Below are positions 46,135 through 57,212 of a DNA stretch of 64,000 bases, piece after piece. Within the stretch, counting starts at the first letter, position 1. Each line of letters opens with the position of its first letter. The position numbers and the translations under genes are program-made. The notes under the pieces were generated by a model, which saw only the letters and a program-made list of their open reading frames with translations, was not told the DNA's origin and made no database searches. This stretch comes from Dethiobacter sp. (GTDB lineage: Bacteria > Bacillota > Dethiobacteria > DTU022 > UBA8154): positions 62,001 to 126,000 of the forward strand of contig DYEO01000008.1 in assembly GCA_020725665.1 (NCBI GenBank), given 5' to 3'.

Positions 46135-47556
46135 TTATTTACCGATACAAAATTTACTGAAAATTTGATCCAGAATATCGGCGGGAAGTTCTTCGCCAAG
46201 GAGATTCTGCAGCTTTTCGTAAGCCTGCTGTAAATCAACGGCCACCAGATCGAGTGGGAGATTTTTCCCCAGGGCTGAAACAGCGTCTTCCAGACAGGCA
46301 ACTATTTCCTCAATCAGGGCAGCCTGTCGTGCCGCCATTACCAGGGCTCCCTCTTCTCCTCCCACCTCCCCGGAGAAGGCTGTTTTTACGATTGCCTCCT
46401 CCAGGTCCGCCATTCCTTCCCCTGTCACTACAGAGGTCTTAATCAACCGTTTCCCCGGAAATAATTTTTCCAGTTCTTCAGGCGTCACTTTGAGTTCGCG
46501 GTCGATCTTGTTGCCAATGATAATTAACTCCTGGCGCTCCACGTGGGGCAGGTTTTCATATATCCACATGTCCTCCCTGTCAATCCCGCCTGCAAGGTCA
46601 ACCATAAAAAGAAGCAGGTCTGCGGCTTCAATGGCCCGGCGGGAATAGTCCATACCGATCCTTTCCACTGTATCGCCGTCACGGCGCAAGCCTGCCGTAT
46701 CCATGAGGCGCAGGGGAACGCCTCTTAGGTTTACATAATCCGTGAGCAAATCCCGGGTTGTACCCGGCACGGCGGTGACAATGGCCCGATCCTCATGTAA
46801 TAAATAATTATAAAGGGATGACTTTCCCACGTTTGGCTTGCCGGCAATAACCGTCTTCAACCCTTCCTGCAGGATACGGCCCTGCGCGCTGCGCCGGTGC
46901 AACGAAAGAGCTTTATTCCGCAGCTTTTCCACCCTCACCCGTAGCCCCTTGTAATCTGCCGGTTCCACATCCTCCAGGGGAAAATCGGCATCCACCTCGA
47001 TGGCGGCCCGCAAGTCAAGCAATTCCTGCCCCATTTCCTCCATCTCCTGGGAAAGAAAGCCCTTTAGTCCCTGTAAAGAAGAAAACAAGCCTCGCGTTGT
47101 CCTGGCATTGATAATGGAGAGAACACTTTCCGCCTGCACCAGGTCAATACGCCCGTTTAAAAAAGCCCTCTTCGTAAACTCTCCGGGTTCAGCCAGGCGT
47201 ACTCCCATTCCTAATATTAGATTTAATATATTTCCCAAGGGAACGGCTCCCCCGTGAGCATTGATTTCAACCACGTCCTCACAGGTGTACGTATGGGGGG
47301 CGGGCATAAAGCTAATCAGCACCTCGTCCAGCTCCATTCCCGCTTCATCAACGATGTAGCCGTAATAGAGCTGTCGCGGCCGGTAATTAAAATTCTCCCC
47401 GGATCTCCGCCTGAGCTTATTTCCCCTTCCCCCGCGGACAAAGATGCGGTGTGCCACTTCGTAGGATGCACTTCCGCTCATACGAATAATGCCAATCCCC
47501 CCCTGCCCCGGCGGGGTCGAGACAGCCACAATGGTATCGCTGTTTTCATCCTTCAA
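46135..47556 (-). CDS. mnmE: tRNA modification GTPase MnmE
   Basis: Works with MnmG to make the cmnm5 modification at the wobble uridine. The 473-residue protein has the folate-binding N-terminal domain, a GTPase domain with GKPNVGKSSLYN, DTAGLRRDGD and NKID, and the essential C-terminal FCIGK. TTG 47556 with AGGAGG eight bases upstream. The partner gene mnmG, usually adjacent, is not in the window. Confidence 0.96.
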   Translation of the reverse strand: MKDENSDTIVAVSTPPGQGGIGIIRMSGSASYEVAHRIFVRGGRGNKLRRRSGENFNYRPRQLYYGYIVDEAGMELDEVLISFMPAPHTYTCEDVVEINAHGGAVPLGNILNLILGMGVRLAEPGEFTKRAFLNGRIDLVQAESVLSIINARTTRGLFSSLQGLKGFLSQEMEEMGQELLDLRAAIEVDADFPLEDVEPADYKGLRVRVEKLRNKALSLHRRSAQGRILQEGLKTVIAGKPNVGKSSLYNYLLHEDRAIVTAVPGTTRDLLTDYVNLRGVPLRLMDTAGLRRDGDTVERIGMDYSRRAIEAADLLLFMVDLAGGIDREDMWIYENLPHVERQELIIIGNKIDRELKVTPEELEKLFPGKRLIKTSVVTGEGMADLEEAIVKTAFSGEVGGEEGALVMAARQAALIEEIVACLEDAVSALGKNLPLDLVAVDLQQAYEKLQNLLGEELPADILDQIFSKFCIGK

Positions 47557-47707
47557 TTTTTTTTCCTCCTAAAAAATGCGTACGTTGGAAATTAGCTGTT
47601 GGAAGTTAGGGCGCCGAAAAACTGTGCGCAAAAACACATCCGCTATTCTCATGGTCGCTTTTTCCGCCAATACATGGGCGGCATGTCGTTCTATCCCTGC
47701 TTAATAT

Positions 47708-47743
47708 AAAAAGCCGCATACGCTCTCCCCGGAACGATGCGGC
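47708..47743 (-). terminator. Intrinsic terminator after jag
   Basis: GCCGCAT/ATGCGGC stem around a 17-base loop, followed by TTTTTAT on the minus strand, 17 bases beyond the jag stop codon. It ends the rpmH-rnpA-yidD-yidC-jag cluster. Confidence 0.75.
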
Positions 47744-47759
47744 CATATAGCGTTGTATC

Positions 47760-48389
47760 TTAAGGCTGACGCGGTGTTATTATAACCTTACGGAATGGTT
47801 CTTCGCCCTTACTGTAGGTTTCCACGTCCTTATTGTTTTTCAGTGCCAGATGTATAATACGTCGCTCCTGAGAGGTCATCGGTTCGAGGGAAACTTCCCT
47901 GTTTGTACGCCTGGCTTTTCCGGCCATATTTTCAGCGAGTTGCTCCAGGCTCTTTTCACGACGCACACGGTAATTTTCCACATCGAGTAAAACACGCCTT
48001 TTCTGTTCGTAAAAATTCCGGCTGAGGACCACGTTGCACAGGTATTGCAGGGCATTCAGCGTATTACCCCTTTTTCCGATAAGCACACCCATACGATTAC
48101 CTCTAATCTCTACGTGAAGGCTATCCTCTTCCTCTTTGACAACTTTAACCTGACCTTCCAAGCCGATGAGGCGCAGGATCTCTTGTAAAAAATTTTTAAT
48201 AAGCTCTACAGGCTCCTGAATAACCGTTAGTTTTACCCTGGCCGGTTTGTTTGACAGTATTTTAAAAAGCCCCGTCGAGGCCTCACTTAACACATCAACT
48301 TTAACATTATCTTTCCGTACGCCCAACTGCAATATTCCCTCCTGCAGGGCTTCTTCCACGCTTTTAGCGCTGATTTCTATGGATCTCAT
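47760..48389 (-). CDS. jag: RNA-binding protein Jag (KhpB)
   Basis: KH/R3H RNA-binding protein associated with YidC and cell-wall homeostasis. Three parts are visible: Jag-N (residues 3-50, EISAKSVEEALQEGI), a KH domain with GVLIGKRGNTLNALQYL, and an R3H domain with EPMTSQERRIIHLAL. Its ATG overlaps the yidC stop by four bases (ATGA). Confidence 0.94.
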   Translation of the reverse strand: MRSIEISAKSVEEALQEGILQLGVRKDNVKVDVLSEASTGLFKILSNKPARVKLTVIQEPVELIKNFLQEILRLIGLEGQVKVVKEEEDSLHVEIRGNRMGVLIGKRGNTLNALQYLCNVVLSRNFYEQKRRVLLDVENYRVRREKSLEQLAENMAGKARRTNREVSLEPMTSQERRIIHLALKNNKDVETYSKGEEPFRKVIITPRQP

Positions 48390-49276
48390 CTGCCCTTTTC
48401 CGCCCCTTTCTTTTTCCCTTTAACCTTTTTATTCTTCCTTTTGGGGGCACTTTTAACATGCATATCTTCTTTTTTGCTGAGCCCGCTCTTTTTCCCGGCC
48501 GTTCCCTGCACCGCCTTCTTTTTTGTGGTAACAGCCTGTGCGGTATTCTCTTTTCCCTTTTCTATTTTTTCCATTTCTTCACCCTTTTTTGCTTCCCTTG
48601 CTTCTCCCGTTCCAACTTTTTTCCCTTTTTCCTTCTCCAATCCCTTAATCAGAAAATGGTTGCCCACGGAAAAGATGGAATTGGTTGTCCAGTAAAGAAC
48701 CAGTCCGGCAGGAAAACCTACACTGATCACCAGGATCATTACGGGAAAAATGTACAGCATCATCTTTTGCTTCGGATCAGTGATCATCAGACGCTGGTGC
48801 AGAAATGTAGCGGCGGTGGAGACAATAGGAAGGATGTAATAAGGGTTAATAAAGCTAAATAACGCCGCTGCTTCTGTCGCCGACAATTGAAGATCCAGAC
48901 CCAGGAAATAGGTATTTTCAATTAACGTCGTCCCTTCACGCAGCAGTTGGAATACAGCAATGATAATGGGAAGTTGCACAAGCAGGGGCAGGCATCCCCC
49001 CAGAGGGTTAATCTTGTTCTCCTTCATATATTCCATCGTTGCCCGGTTATACTTTTCCTTATCATGCTTATACTTGTCCTGCAGCTTTTTGAGCTCAGGC
49101 TGAAGTTGCTGCATTCTCCGGGAAGCACTAATCTGTTTCCGGGTCAGCGGAAAGGTAACCAGGTTTACCAGGAGGGAAAGAAGAATAATAGCCAGGCCAT
49201 AATTTCCTGTCCTTTCAAAGAAAAAAACCAGTACAATCCTAATATATTCCACCAGGGGGCTTAATATCTGCTCCAT
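48386..49276 (-). CDS. yidC: Membrane protein insertase YidC (SpoIIIJ type)
   Basis: Inserts membrane proteins with or without SecYEG. Five hydrophobic segments and the conserved PLTRKQ, GGCLPLLVQLPI and LYWTTNSIFS are present. ATG 49276 with GGAGG six bases upstream. The C-terminal tail (about residues 213-296) is strikingly Lys-rich and long, like the ribosome-binding tails of Oxa1 and streptococcal YidC2. Lipoprotein-type signal Cys is absent. Confidence 0.94.
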   Translation of the reverse strand: MEQILSPLVEYIRIVLVFFFERTGNYGLAIILLSLLVNLVTFPLTRKQISASRRMQQLQPELKKLQDKYKHDKEKYNRATMEYMKENKINPLGGCLPLLVQLPIIIAVFQLLREGTTLIENTYFLGLDLQLSATEAAALFSFINPYYILPIVSTAATFLHQRLMITDPKQKMMLYIFPVMILVISVGFPAGLVLYWTTNSIFSVGNHFLIKGLEKEKGKKVGTGEAREAKKGEEMEKIEKGKENTAQAVTTKKKAVQGTAGKKSGLSKKEDMHVKSAPKRKNKKVKGKKKGAEKGR

Positions 49277-49329
49277 TCGTATCCTCCTTATCTTCACTAA
49301 CCGCAGCTTTAAACCCGGTCTTCCGTTCC

Positions 49330-49545
49330 CTAATGCCGGGGAACGGGATCATAGCCGCCTGGATTAAAGGGGTGGCACCTCAGTATTCTTCTTACTGCAA
49401 GTATACTGCCCCGGCCCATCCCAAATCGCTGTACGGTCTCGTAACAATATGCGGAGCACGAGGGGTAAAAGCGACACCTGGCAGGGATCAGGGGCGAAAT
49501 CACGGTGCGATAAAAGCTAATCAAGAGTAAAAATATACTTTTCAT
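49330..49545 (-). CDS. yidD: Membrane protein insertion efficiency factor YidD
   Basis: A 71-residue membrane-associated protein with [18 protein letters not shown] and [12 protein letters not shown], the full family signature. It overlaps rnpA by four bases (ATGA) and precedes yidC by 53 bases. Confidence 0.94.
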   Translation of the reverse strand: MKSIFLLLISFYRTVISPLIPARCRFYPSCSAYCYETVQRFGMGRGSILAVRRILRCHPFNPGGYDPVPRH

Positions 49546-49877
49546 TTAATTATTTTCCCTCTTTTCAACAATCCCGTCATTTCCACCAGCACATCCCCGA
49601 ACCTTAAGCGCGCCGCACCTTTGCGGGCCACAACAATAATATCATATCCTTTTTGCATTTTATCTTTCATGCGGTAAAACGCTTCACTGTAAAGCCGCTT
49701 CAGACGGTGCCTGACCACGCTTTTTCCCACCTTCTTGCTGATGGAGACACCCAATCTGTTAAAACCGCATTCATTTCTGCGGTAATAAATAACTGTATTT
49801 TGGGCAGCCCGCGATTTGCCGCCCTGATAAACTTTTTTAAATTCGTAATTTTTTCTTAGCCTTTCCTCTCTCTTCAT
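49542..49877 (-). CDS. rnpA: Ribonuclease P protein component
   Basis: Protein subunit that assists RNase P RNA in tRNA 5' maturation. The 111-residue protein carries the RNR-type basic motif [23 protein letters not shown] 49877; the Shine-Dalgarno is weak. Operon rpmH-rnpA-yidD-yidC-jag. Confidence 0.95.
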   Translation of the reverse strand: MKREERLRKNYEFKKVYQGGKSRAAQNTVIYYRRNECGFNRLGVSISKKVGKSVVRHRLKRLYSEAFYRMKDKMQKGYDIIVVARKGAARLRFGDVLVEMTGLLKRGKIIK

Positions 49878-49908
49878 TAAATCATCTAAACCCGTTCATA
49901 TTTAATTT

Positions 49909-50043
49909 TCAGGCTGTTAATCTCCGGCGCATCTTTCTTCTTCTTCTTTGGAGCACCAGCCTGCCTCCCGGCGTTCTCATCCTTTTTCTAAAGCCGTGCA
50001 CCCTTTTTCTTTGTATTTTCTTAGGCTGATATGTCCTCTTCAC
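49909..50043 (-). CDS. rpmH: 50S ribosomal protein L34
   Basis: Found by direct translation of the minus strand: 44 residues starting [18 protein letters not shown] and ending in an Arg-rich [12 protein letters not shown], the L34 pattern throughout. It starts with GTG 50043, seven bases after GAGGG, and ends with TGA 49911-49909. It is the first gene leftward from the origin, as in most bacteria. Confidence 0.95.
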   Translation of the reverse strand: MKRTYQPKKIQRKRVHGFRKRMRTPGGRLVLQRRRRKMRRRLTA

Positions 50044-50101
50044 CTTATATCCCTCTTTTCTGTGAAATTTTTAAAATATTGAATTAAAAACCATGAAATT
50101 A

Positions 50102-50131
50102 ATTATAACTTATCGTTCAAAATGGTGTCAA
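50102..50131 (-). promoter_or_regulatory. Sigma-A-type promoter for rpmH
   Basis: TTGACA (50126-50131) and TATAAT (50102-50107) on the minus strand with an 18-base spacer, both perfect hexamers, 59 bases before the rpmH start. Confidence 0.8.
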
Positions 50132-50369
50132 TAAATCCCTCAACTATTTTATTATTTAACACGAAAAGCGAACAAAAACAAGAATTAATAACACCATACC
50201 CTTAAAGACGGGAGTTTTCCACAGCTATCTATTTATTGCATAATCTAAATAATTTTGCTATTATATCTTAACAAAAGATGCCGCTGCTAACAAATATGGG
50301 GCACTTTTCCACATTTTATGTTGACAACTCCTTCATACATGTGGATATCTTTGTGGAGGTTATATTTTA
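50132..50369. other. oriC part 1: rpmH-dnaA intergenic region with DnaA boxes
   Basis: AT-rich, gene-free region. Three sites match the DnaA box TTATCCACA at eight of nine positions: TTTTCCACA at 50215-50223 and 50305-50313, and TGTGGATAT at 50340-50348. The last overlaps the dnaA promoter, suggesting DnaA autoregulation. Together with the AT-rich dnaA-dnaN gap this is the likely bipartite origin. Confidence 0.7.
50321..50349 (+). promoter_or_regulatory. dnaA promoter overlapping a DnaA box
   Basis: TTGACA (50321-50326), 17 bases, GATATC (50344-50349). The -35 is perfect and the -10 weak. A DnaA-box-like TGTGGATAT covers the -10. Confidence 0.55.
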
Positions 50370-51743
50370 ATGAGCGAGCATTTATCAAATATCTGGCGTG
50401 CCGTGCTCTCTGAAATGGAAAATCATCTCAGTAAACCTAGTATTGAAACGTGGCTGAAAAATACCAGACCCATCTCCTTGCAGGAAAATACTTTTGTGGT
50501 TGAGGTTCCCAACGATTTTACGCGTAACTGGTTAAAAAATCATTATTACCGGAATTTGACCAGCTCATTGCAGAAAGTGATTAATGATGATTATAATATT
50601 CATTTTGTAATTAAACAGGATTCGTTAATCAACAGGCACCCGGATATGAAAATTCCATATGAGACATGCCGCGAAGAGGAATCGTCAAAAAGTGTGCGTA
50701 AGGACCTCTCCAGCGTCTGTAAGTGGCTTAATCCCAAATATACATTTGACAGTTTTGTCATCGGCAGCAACAACCGCCTTGCCCAAGCCGCCTCCCTGGC
50801 CGTTGCTGAAACACCATCCCGCGCTTACAATCCCTTATTTATCTATGGCGGTGTAGGTCTGGGAAAAACCCACCTGCTTCACGCCATCGGTCATTATGTT
50901 ATTTCTCATAACATCAGCCAAAATGTGGTTTACCTCTCTTCGGAAAAATTTACAAATCAGTTCATCAATGCCATACGGGACAACAAGACGGTTGATTTTC
51001 GTAATAAGTATCGCAATATTGATGTTTTACTGATCGATGATATTCAATTTCTCGCCGGAAAGGAACAAACACAGGAGGAATTTTTTCATACATTCAACGC
51101 CCTGCATGAAAACAGTAAACAGATTGTTATATCCAGTGACAGGCCGCCAAAGGAAATAACAAAATTGGAAGACCGTCTCCGTTCCCGTTTCGAATGGGGT
51201 TTAATTACGGATATACAGCCGCCTGACCTGGAAACACGTATCGCCATTCTCCGTAAAAAAAGCCAAAATGAAGGCATACATATACCGGATGAAATACTTA
51301 TTTTTATCGCCCAGAAAATTGAGACTAATATCAGGGAACTTGAAGGAGCCCTTGTACGCATAATCGCTTTTGCTTCTTTGGAGGACAAGCATATCAGTCT
51401 TGAATTTGCAGAGGAAGCTTTAAAGGATCTCTTTTCAAAAAATAAAAAAAATCATGTCACCACAGAGCATATTATAAACACCACTGCTGCATATTTTAAG
51501 GTATCCCCGCAGGATATCAAATCCAGGCGCAGGCCACAAAAAATTTCCATACCCCGACAAATTGCCATGTATCTCTGCCGTGAACTTACAGATTGTTCTC
51601 TGCTCAAGATCGGAGAGGATTTTGGCGGCAAGGATCATTCCACTGTTATTCACGCCCACCGTAAAATTTCCAGTGAAATTTCAGAAAATGAAGATCTTCT
51701 GCAATCAGTTAAAGAAATTAAAAATCTAATCTACAGCATCTGA
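50370..51743 (+). CDS. dnaA: Chromosomal replication initiator DnaA
   Basis: Opens oriC and loads helicase. The 457-residue protein has domain I (1-80), a linker, an AAA+ domain with YGGVGLGKTHLLHA and LLIDDIQFLAGK, and the DNA-binding domain IV with DHSTVIHAHRKI. ATG 50370 has GGAGG ten bases upstream. The gene and its neighbour dnaN are visibly richer in A/T codons than genes a few kilobases away. Confidence 0.98.
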   Translation: MSEHLSNIWRAVLSEMENHLSKPSIETWLKNTRPISLQENTFVVEVPNDFTRNWLKNHYYRNLTSSLQKVINDDYNIHFVIKQDSLINRHPDMKIPYETCREEESSKSVRKDLSSVCKWLNPKYTFDSFVIGSNNRLAQAASLAVAETPSRAYNPLFIYGGVGLGKTHLLHAIGHYVISHNISQNVVYLSSEKFTNQFINAIRDNKTVDFRNKYRNIDVLLIDDIQFLAGKEQTQEEFFHTFNALHENSKQIVISSDRPPKEITKLEDRLRSRFEWGLITDIQPPDLETRIAILRKKSQNEGIHIPDEILIFIAQKIETNIRELEGALVRIIAFASLEDKHISLEFAEEALKDLFSKNKKNHVTTEHIINTTAAYFKVSPQDIKSRRRPQKISIPRQIAMYLCRELTDCSLLKIGEDFGGKDHSTVIHAHRKISSEISENEDLLQSVKEIKNLIYSI

Positions 51744-51985
51744 CATAATGTTATTTTTATTAACATTAAATGTTTATAAATCTTGAAATATTTTTTATTT
51801 CTGTTGATAAGTTACTTTTTTTTTTCTTCCTTTTAGTTATTTACAAACAAATCAACAGACAATGTTAATCCTTAAACGCCCAATATTACATTATCAATAC
51901 TTTTTTTTCACTTATTAACAGTGCTTATATATTACTGTTTTTATTTATAAATAAAAAAATACTCATAATAAGAGGTGAAAAATTT
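51744..51985. other. oriC part 2: AT-rich dnaA-dnaN gap
   Basis: 242 bases with long A/T runs, a plausible DNA unwinding element. TGTTGATAA at 51802-51810 is a one-mismatch DnaA box, and TTATTAACA at 51912-51920 a two-mismatch one. No gene. Confidence 0.6.
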
Positions 51986-53137
51986 TTGATCATTTACGGG
52001 CGGCAGGATAAATTGCATAGATGTCTCAGCGTTGTTGAAAAAGGTTTGCCCACTAAAACAACTCTACCCATATTAAACGGTATTCTTGTGGATGCCGGAG
52101 AGGACTATCTTCGTTGGGTTTCGAGCAATCTGGAGTTGAGTATTCAGGCACAGGATCATGATGCGAACATTGTGGAAAGGGGAAGAGTTGTATTACCGGG
52201 AAAAATTGTGGATATTGTACGTCAACTGAATGATGATGAAATTAAAATAAGCATGTACGAAGATGAACTGCGGGCAGAAATAACCAGTGGAAAAGCTGTT
52301 TTTGTTTTATATGGTATGGATGCAGCTGAATTTCCCCATTTTACTGATGCAGAAGAATGGATGACATGGGACAGTTTAGAATTTTCGGCTACAGATTTTA
52401 AAGAAATGTTTAAAAAAATTATTTTTGCTGTTTCTCATGATGAGGGAAGACCTTTGTTTCGGGCTGTGCATTTAAGTTTTGAAAGTAACGGCAAATTAAT
52501 TGCCGTAGCAACCGATACATATCGCCTTGCCAGGGTGCAGCGTTTTTATGGCGGTGAGGCAAAATTTAAAAAGATCAATTTTCTTGTACCCGGACGCACA
52601 TTGAACGAAATTTTAAAAGTTTTAGAAGAAAACCCGGATGAACAGGTTAAATGCTATTTTAAAGAAAACGAAATTATTTTTTGTTACCGTCAGTTTATTT
52701 TCAGCAGTCGCCTTATTGAAGATAAATTTCCTGAAGTTAGCGGAGTTTTTCCTGCCACATTTAAGACAAGGGTTGAGGTGAATAAAAATAAACTGGACAA
52801 ACTCCTTAAACGGGCCATTTTAATGGCACATGGACAGAATCAAATGATTATGATGCAAATCAAGGGAAATATATTGTATGTACGGGCCAGCAGTGACTCT
52901 GGCAAGATGGATGAAGAGATGATTCTGGATCATAAAGAAGGCGATGATTTGGAGGAAATTCTGCTTAATGCCCGTTTTTTTAGTGATCCACTGCAAATAA
53001 TTGATGATGAGATATTGGTTATAGATTTCAACGGTCCCCTTGGTCCGTGTATATTTTACCGGGAGCAGGAAATAAATGGGATAAAGGAGCTTTATCAATA
53101 TCTTGTTCTGCCTATAAAAACAGACAAGCGCACATAA
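51986..53137 (+). CDS. dnaN: DNA polymerase III sliding clamp (beta subunit)
   Basis: Ring-shaped processivity clamp. The 383-residue protein follows the three-domain clamp pattern (LPILNGILVDA, RGRVVLPGKIVDIVRQL, DTYRLARVQ, YLVLPIKTDK at the end). TTG 51986 with AGAGGTG eight bases upstream. It follows dnaA as usual. Confidence 0.96.
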   Translation: MIIYGRQDKLHRCLSVVEKGLPTKTTLPILNGILVDAGEDYLRWVSSNLELSIQAQDHDANIVERGRVVLPGKIVDIVRQLNDDEIKISMYEDELRAEITSGKAVFVLYGMDAAEFPHFTDAEEWMTWDSLEFSATDFKEMFKKIIFAVSHDEGRPLFRAVHLSFESNGKLIAVATDTYRLARVQRFYGGEAKFKKINFLVPGRTLNEILKVLEENPDEQVKCYFKENEIIFCYRQFIFSSRLIEDKFPEVSGVFPATFKTRVEVNKNKLDKLLKRAILMAHGQNQMIMMQIKGNILYVRASSDSGKMDEEMILDHKEGDDLEEILLNARFFSDPLQIIDDEILVIDFNGPLGPCIFYREQEINGIKELYQYLVLPIKTDKRT

Positions 53138-53177
53138 TCGGGATTTGTTTAAATAGTGGAAAGGGGATACACCTCTT

Positions 53178-54332
53178 TTGTTTGTAAAAGAAATTCGCCT
53201 CCGTAATTTTCGTAATTACGAAAAAGCAGAGCTTTGTTTTAAGCCGGGCGTTTCCCTGGTTAAGGGGGCTAACGGTCAGGGTAAGAGCAATTTGCTGGAG
53301 GCGATCTACTGTCTCTGTTTTGCCGGTTCTTTCAGGCCGGCACGGGATGAGGATATGGTGTACTGGAACAAGCCCTTCTATTTTCTCCAGGGTACCGTTT
53401 ACAGTAACAATTGTTATTATCGCCTGGAAATTGGCTATGCTCTCGCGCAAAAGAGAAAAGTGGTAAAGATAAACGGCACTGTGGAAAAAAAAGGCCGTTT
53501 CGGCCATGCCTTTCCCGTTGTTTTTTTTGTACCTGAAGATCTGGAAATTGTGCGTCGCGGCCCGGAAGAACGCAGACGTTTCCTGGACCGTGAACTCTGC
53601 CAGCTTAGTCCGGTATATGCCGCTGATCTTTCCGCTTACAGGCGGGCCTTGATGCAAAAAAACCGCCTGCTCAAAGAAAAAAAGAATGCAACGGGTATAA
53701 AAGAGCTTTTGGAACCGTGGAACAGGCAGCTTATCCAATACGGCAGTCGTATTATCTCCCGCCGCAGCGACATGATAAGAATATGGAATAATAAAGCCGC
53801 GAAAAATTATAGTGTCCTTTTCCATTGCGGTCAAAATCTGCAGCTTGACTATATGAGCAGCACTGTCGATGGGGAATTTCCATCTGACTTGGAATACATT
53901 GCCGAAAATATGTCCCGGGAAATAAAAATGCGGGAAGAGGAGGAGCGGGTGAGGGGTTATGCCCTTGTGGGACCGCATAAAGATGATCTTTTATTCTTGC
54001 TGGATAAGCGTGAAGCGAGAAAATTTGCTTCCCATGGACAGCAGCGCAGTGCCGTTATTGCTCTGAAAGCGGCGCAGGTGCAGTATTATCGGGAAATGGC
54101 GGAGAAGCCTCTCTTTATGATCGATGACATTTTTTCCGAACTGGACGAACTACGACGCCGCCAGTGTTTGCTTCTTTTTAGTGATGCAGCCCAGGTTTTT
54201 ATGACCGTAACGGGAGAAAGAAACTATCTGGAAAACTATCCAAAGGGGCAGGAAATTGTCTCTTTTTTTTGTGTTCAGGAAGGTAAAATCAGGGAGGTCG
54301 GGCACGGTGATCAAAGCGGGCTCGCTCATTAA
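53178..54332 (+). CDS. recF: DNA repair protein RecF
   Basis: SMC-like ATPase that helps load RecA at gaps. Motifs: LRNFRNYEKAEL, Walker A GANGQGKSNLLEAI, signature SHGQQRSAVIALKAA, Walker B FMIDDIFSELD. TTG 53178 with AAGGGGAT nine bases upstream. The rlbA (yaaA) gene that commonly lies between dnaN and recF is absent. It overlaps the next gene by 26 bases. Confidence 0.96.
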   Translation: MFVKEIRLRNFRNYEKAELCFKPGVSLVKGANGQGKSNLLEAIYCLCFAGSFRPARDEDMVYWNKPFYFLQGTVYSNNCYYRLEIGYALAQKRKVVKINGTVEKKGRFGHAFPVVFFVPEDLEIVRRGPEERRRFLDRELCQLSPVYAADLSAYRRALMQKNRLLKEKKNATGIKELLEPWNRQLIQYGSRIISRRSDMIRIWNNKAAKNYSVLFHCGQNLQLDYMSSTVDGEFPSDLEYIAENMSREIKMREEEERVRGYALVGPHKDDLLFLLDKREARKFASHGQQRSAVIALKAAQVQYYREMAEKPLFMIDDIFSELDELRRRQCLLLFSDAAQVFMTVTGERNYLENYPKGQEIVSFFCVQEGKIREVGHGDQSGLAH

Positions 54333-54906
54333 AGACTATTTTCAACGGAAAAATCTAAAGGGAAAAACGGAGAGTCTTACCTATACGGGTATCTGGAAGC
54401 GCGTAACAGGTAAAAATATTGAAAGATACACCCTGCCGGTAGCCTTAAAAAACGGGACATTATTTGTGGAGGTTGAAGACAGTATCTGGCTCTATGAGCT
54501 TACCCTGTTGAAAGAGAAAATAATAAGCGATTTCAATGCCATCTCCGGTGAAATGGTGGTCTCCGATATAGTATTTCGCAATACCGGGTTTCCCCTGCGA
54601 GAAAATAATTTGGAGAAAGAGCTGACTCTGCCCTGTCAAAAAAAGGATTCATTCATGCAAAAAAAGAAATTAACTATGGAAAAATTGGGAGCATCGGAAA
54701 CAGCGGAAATTAAGAAGATAATCCAATATATGCCCGAATCCTTTCAGGAGAGGATGAGCCGGCTGCTAAATAACTTTTTCAGGCTGCAGGAGTGGAAGAA
54801 GGAACAGGGAGCAAGGGTCTGCCCGCGTTGCCGCTCCCTCTTTTTCCCGGGAGACGGAGCCGGTGAGGGAAAAACCCTCTGTCACATCTGTGGTCGGGAG
54901 AAGTAA
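54307..54906 (+). CDS. DUF721 (DciA-like) protein with C-terminal zinc ribbon
   Basis: A 199-residue protein. The N-terminal part (YTGIWKRVTGKNIERYTLPVALKNG..LFVEVEDSIWLYELTLLKEKII) has the DUF721 pattern shared with DciA, a helicase operator in many bacteria. After a charged linker, the C-terminus has two CxxC pairs (CPRC...CHIC), a likely zinc ribbon. GTG 54307 is chosen because GGGAGG lies nine bases upstream inside recF. Position between recF and remB suggests a replication or repair role; unproven. Confidence 0.75.
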   Translation: MIKAGSLIKDYFQRKNLKGKTESLTYTGIWKRVTGKNIERYTLPVALKNGTLFVEVEDSIWLYELTLLKEKIISDFNAISGEMVVSDIVFRNTGFPLRENNLEKELTLPCQKKDSFMQKKKLTMEKLGASETAEIKKIIQYMPESFQERMSRLLNNFFRLQEWKKEQGARVCPRCRSLFFPGDGAGEGKTLCHICGREK

Positions 54907-54944
54907 GCATTTTTTTTTTTTACAGACCCGGGCTGAAAATATGA

Positions 54945-54950
54945 TATAAT
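54945..54950 (+). promoter_or_regulatory. Extended -10 element before remB
   Basis: TGATATAAT, an extended -10, about 40 bases upstream of the remB start. No strong -35 is seen. It would allow remB-gyrB-gyrA transcription independent of dnaA. Confidence 0.4.
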
Positions 54951-54987
54951 ATATCTTTAGGATAATTTGATTTTAAGGAGGATATAT

Positions 54988-57169
<2,182 letters not shown>

Positions 57170-57212
57170 GAAAATAGCTGTTAGCAAATAACAGAGAGGG
57201 CATAATATTAAT

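Noticed and set aside
53910..53923. Second Noc-binding site ATGTCCCGGGAAAT
   Set aside because: One mismatch, asymmetric, and inside recF; not strong enough to call.
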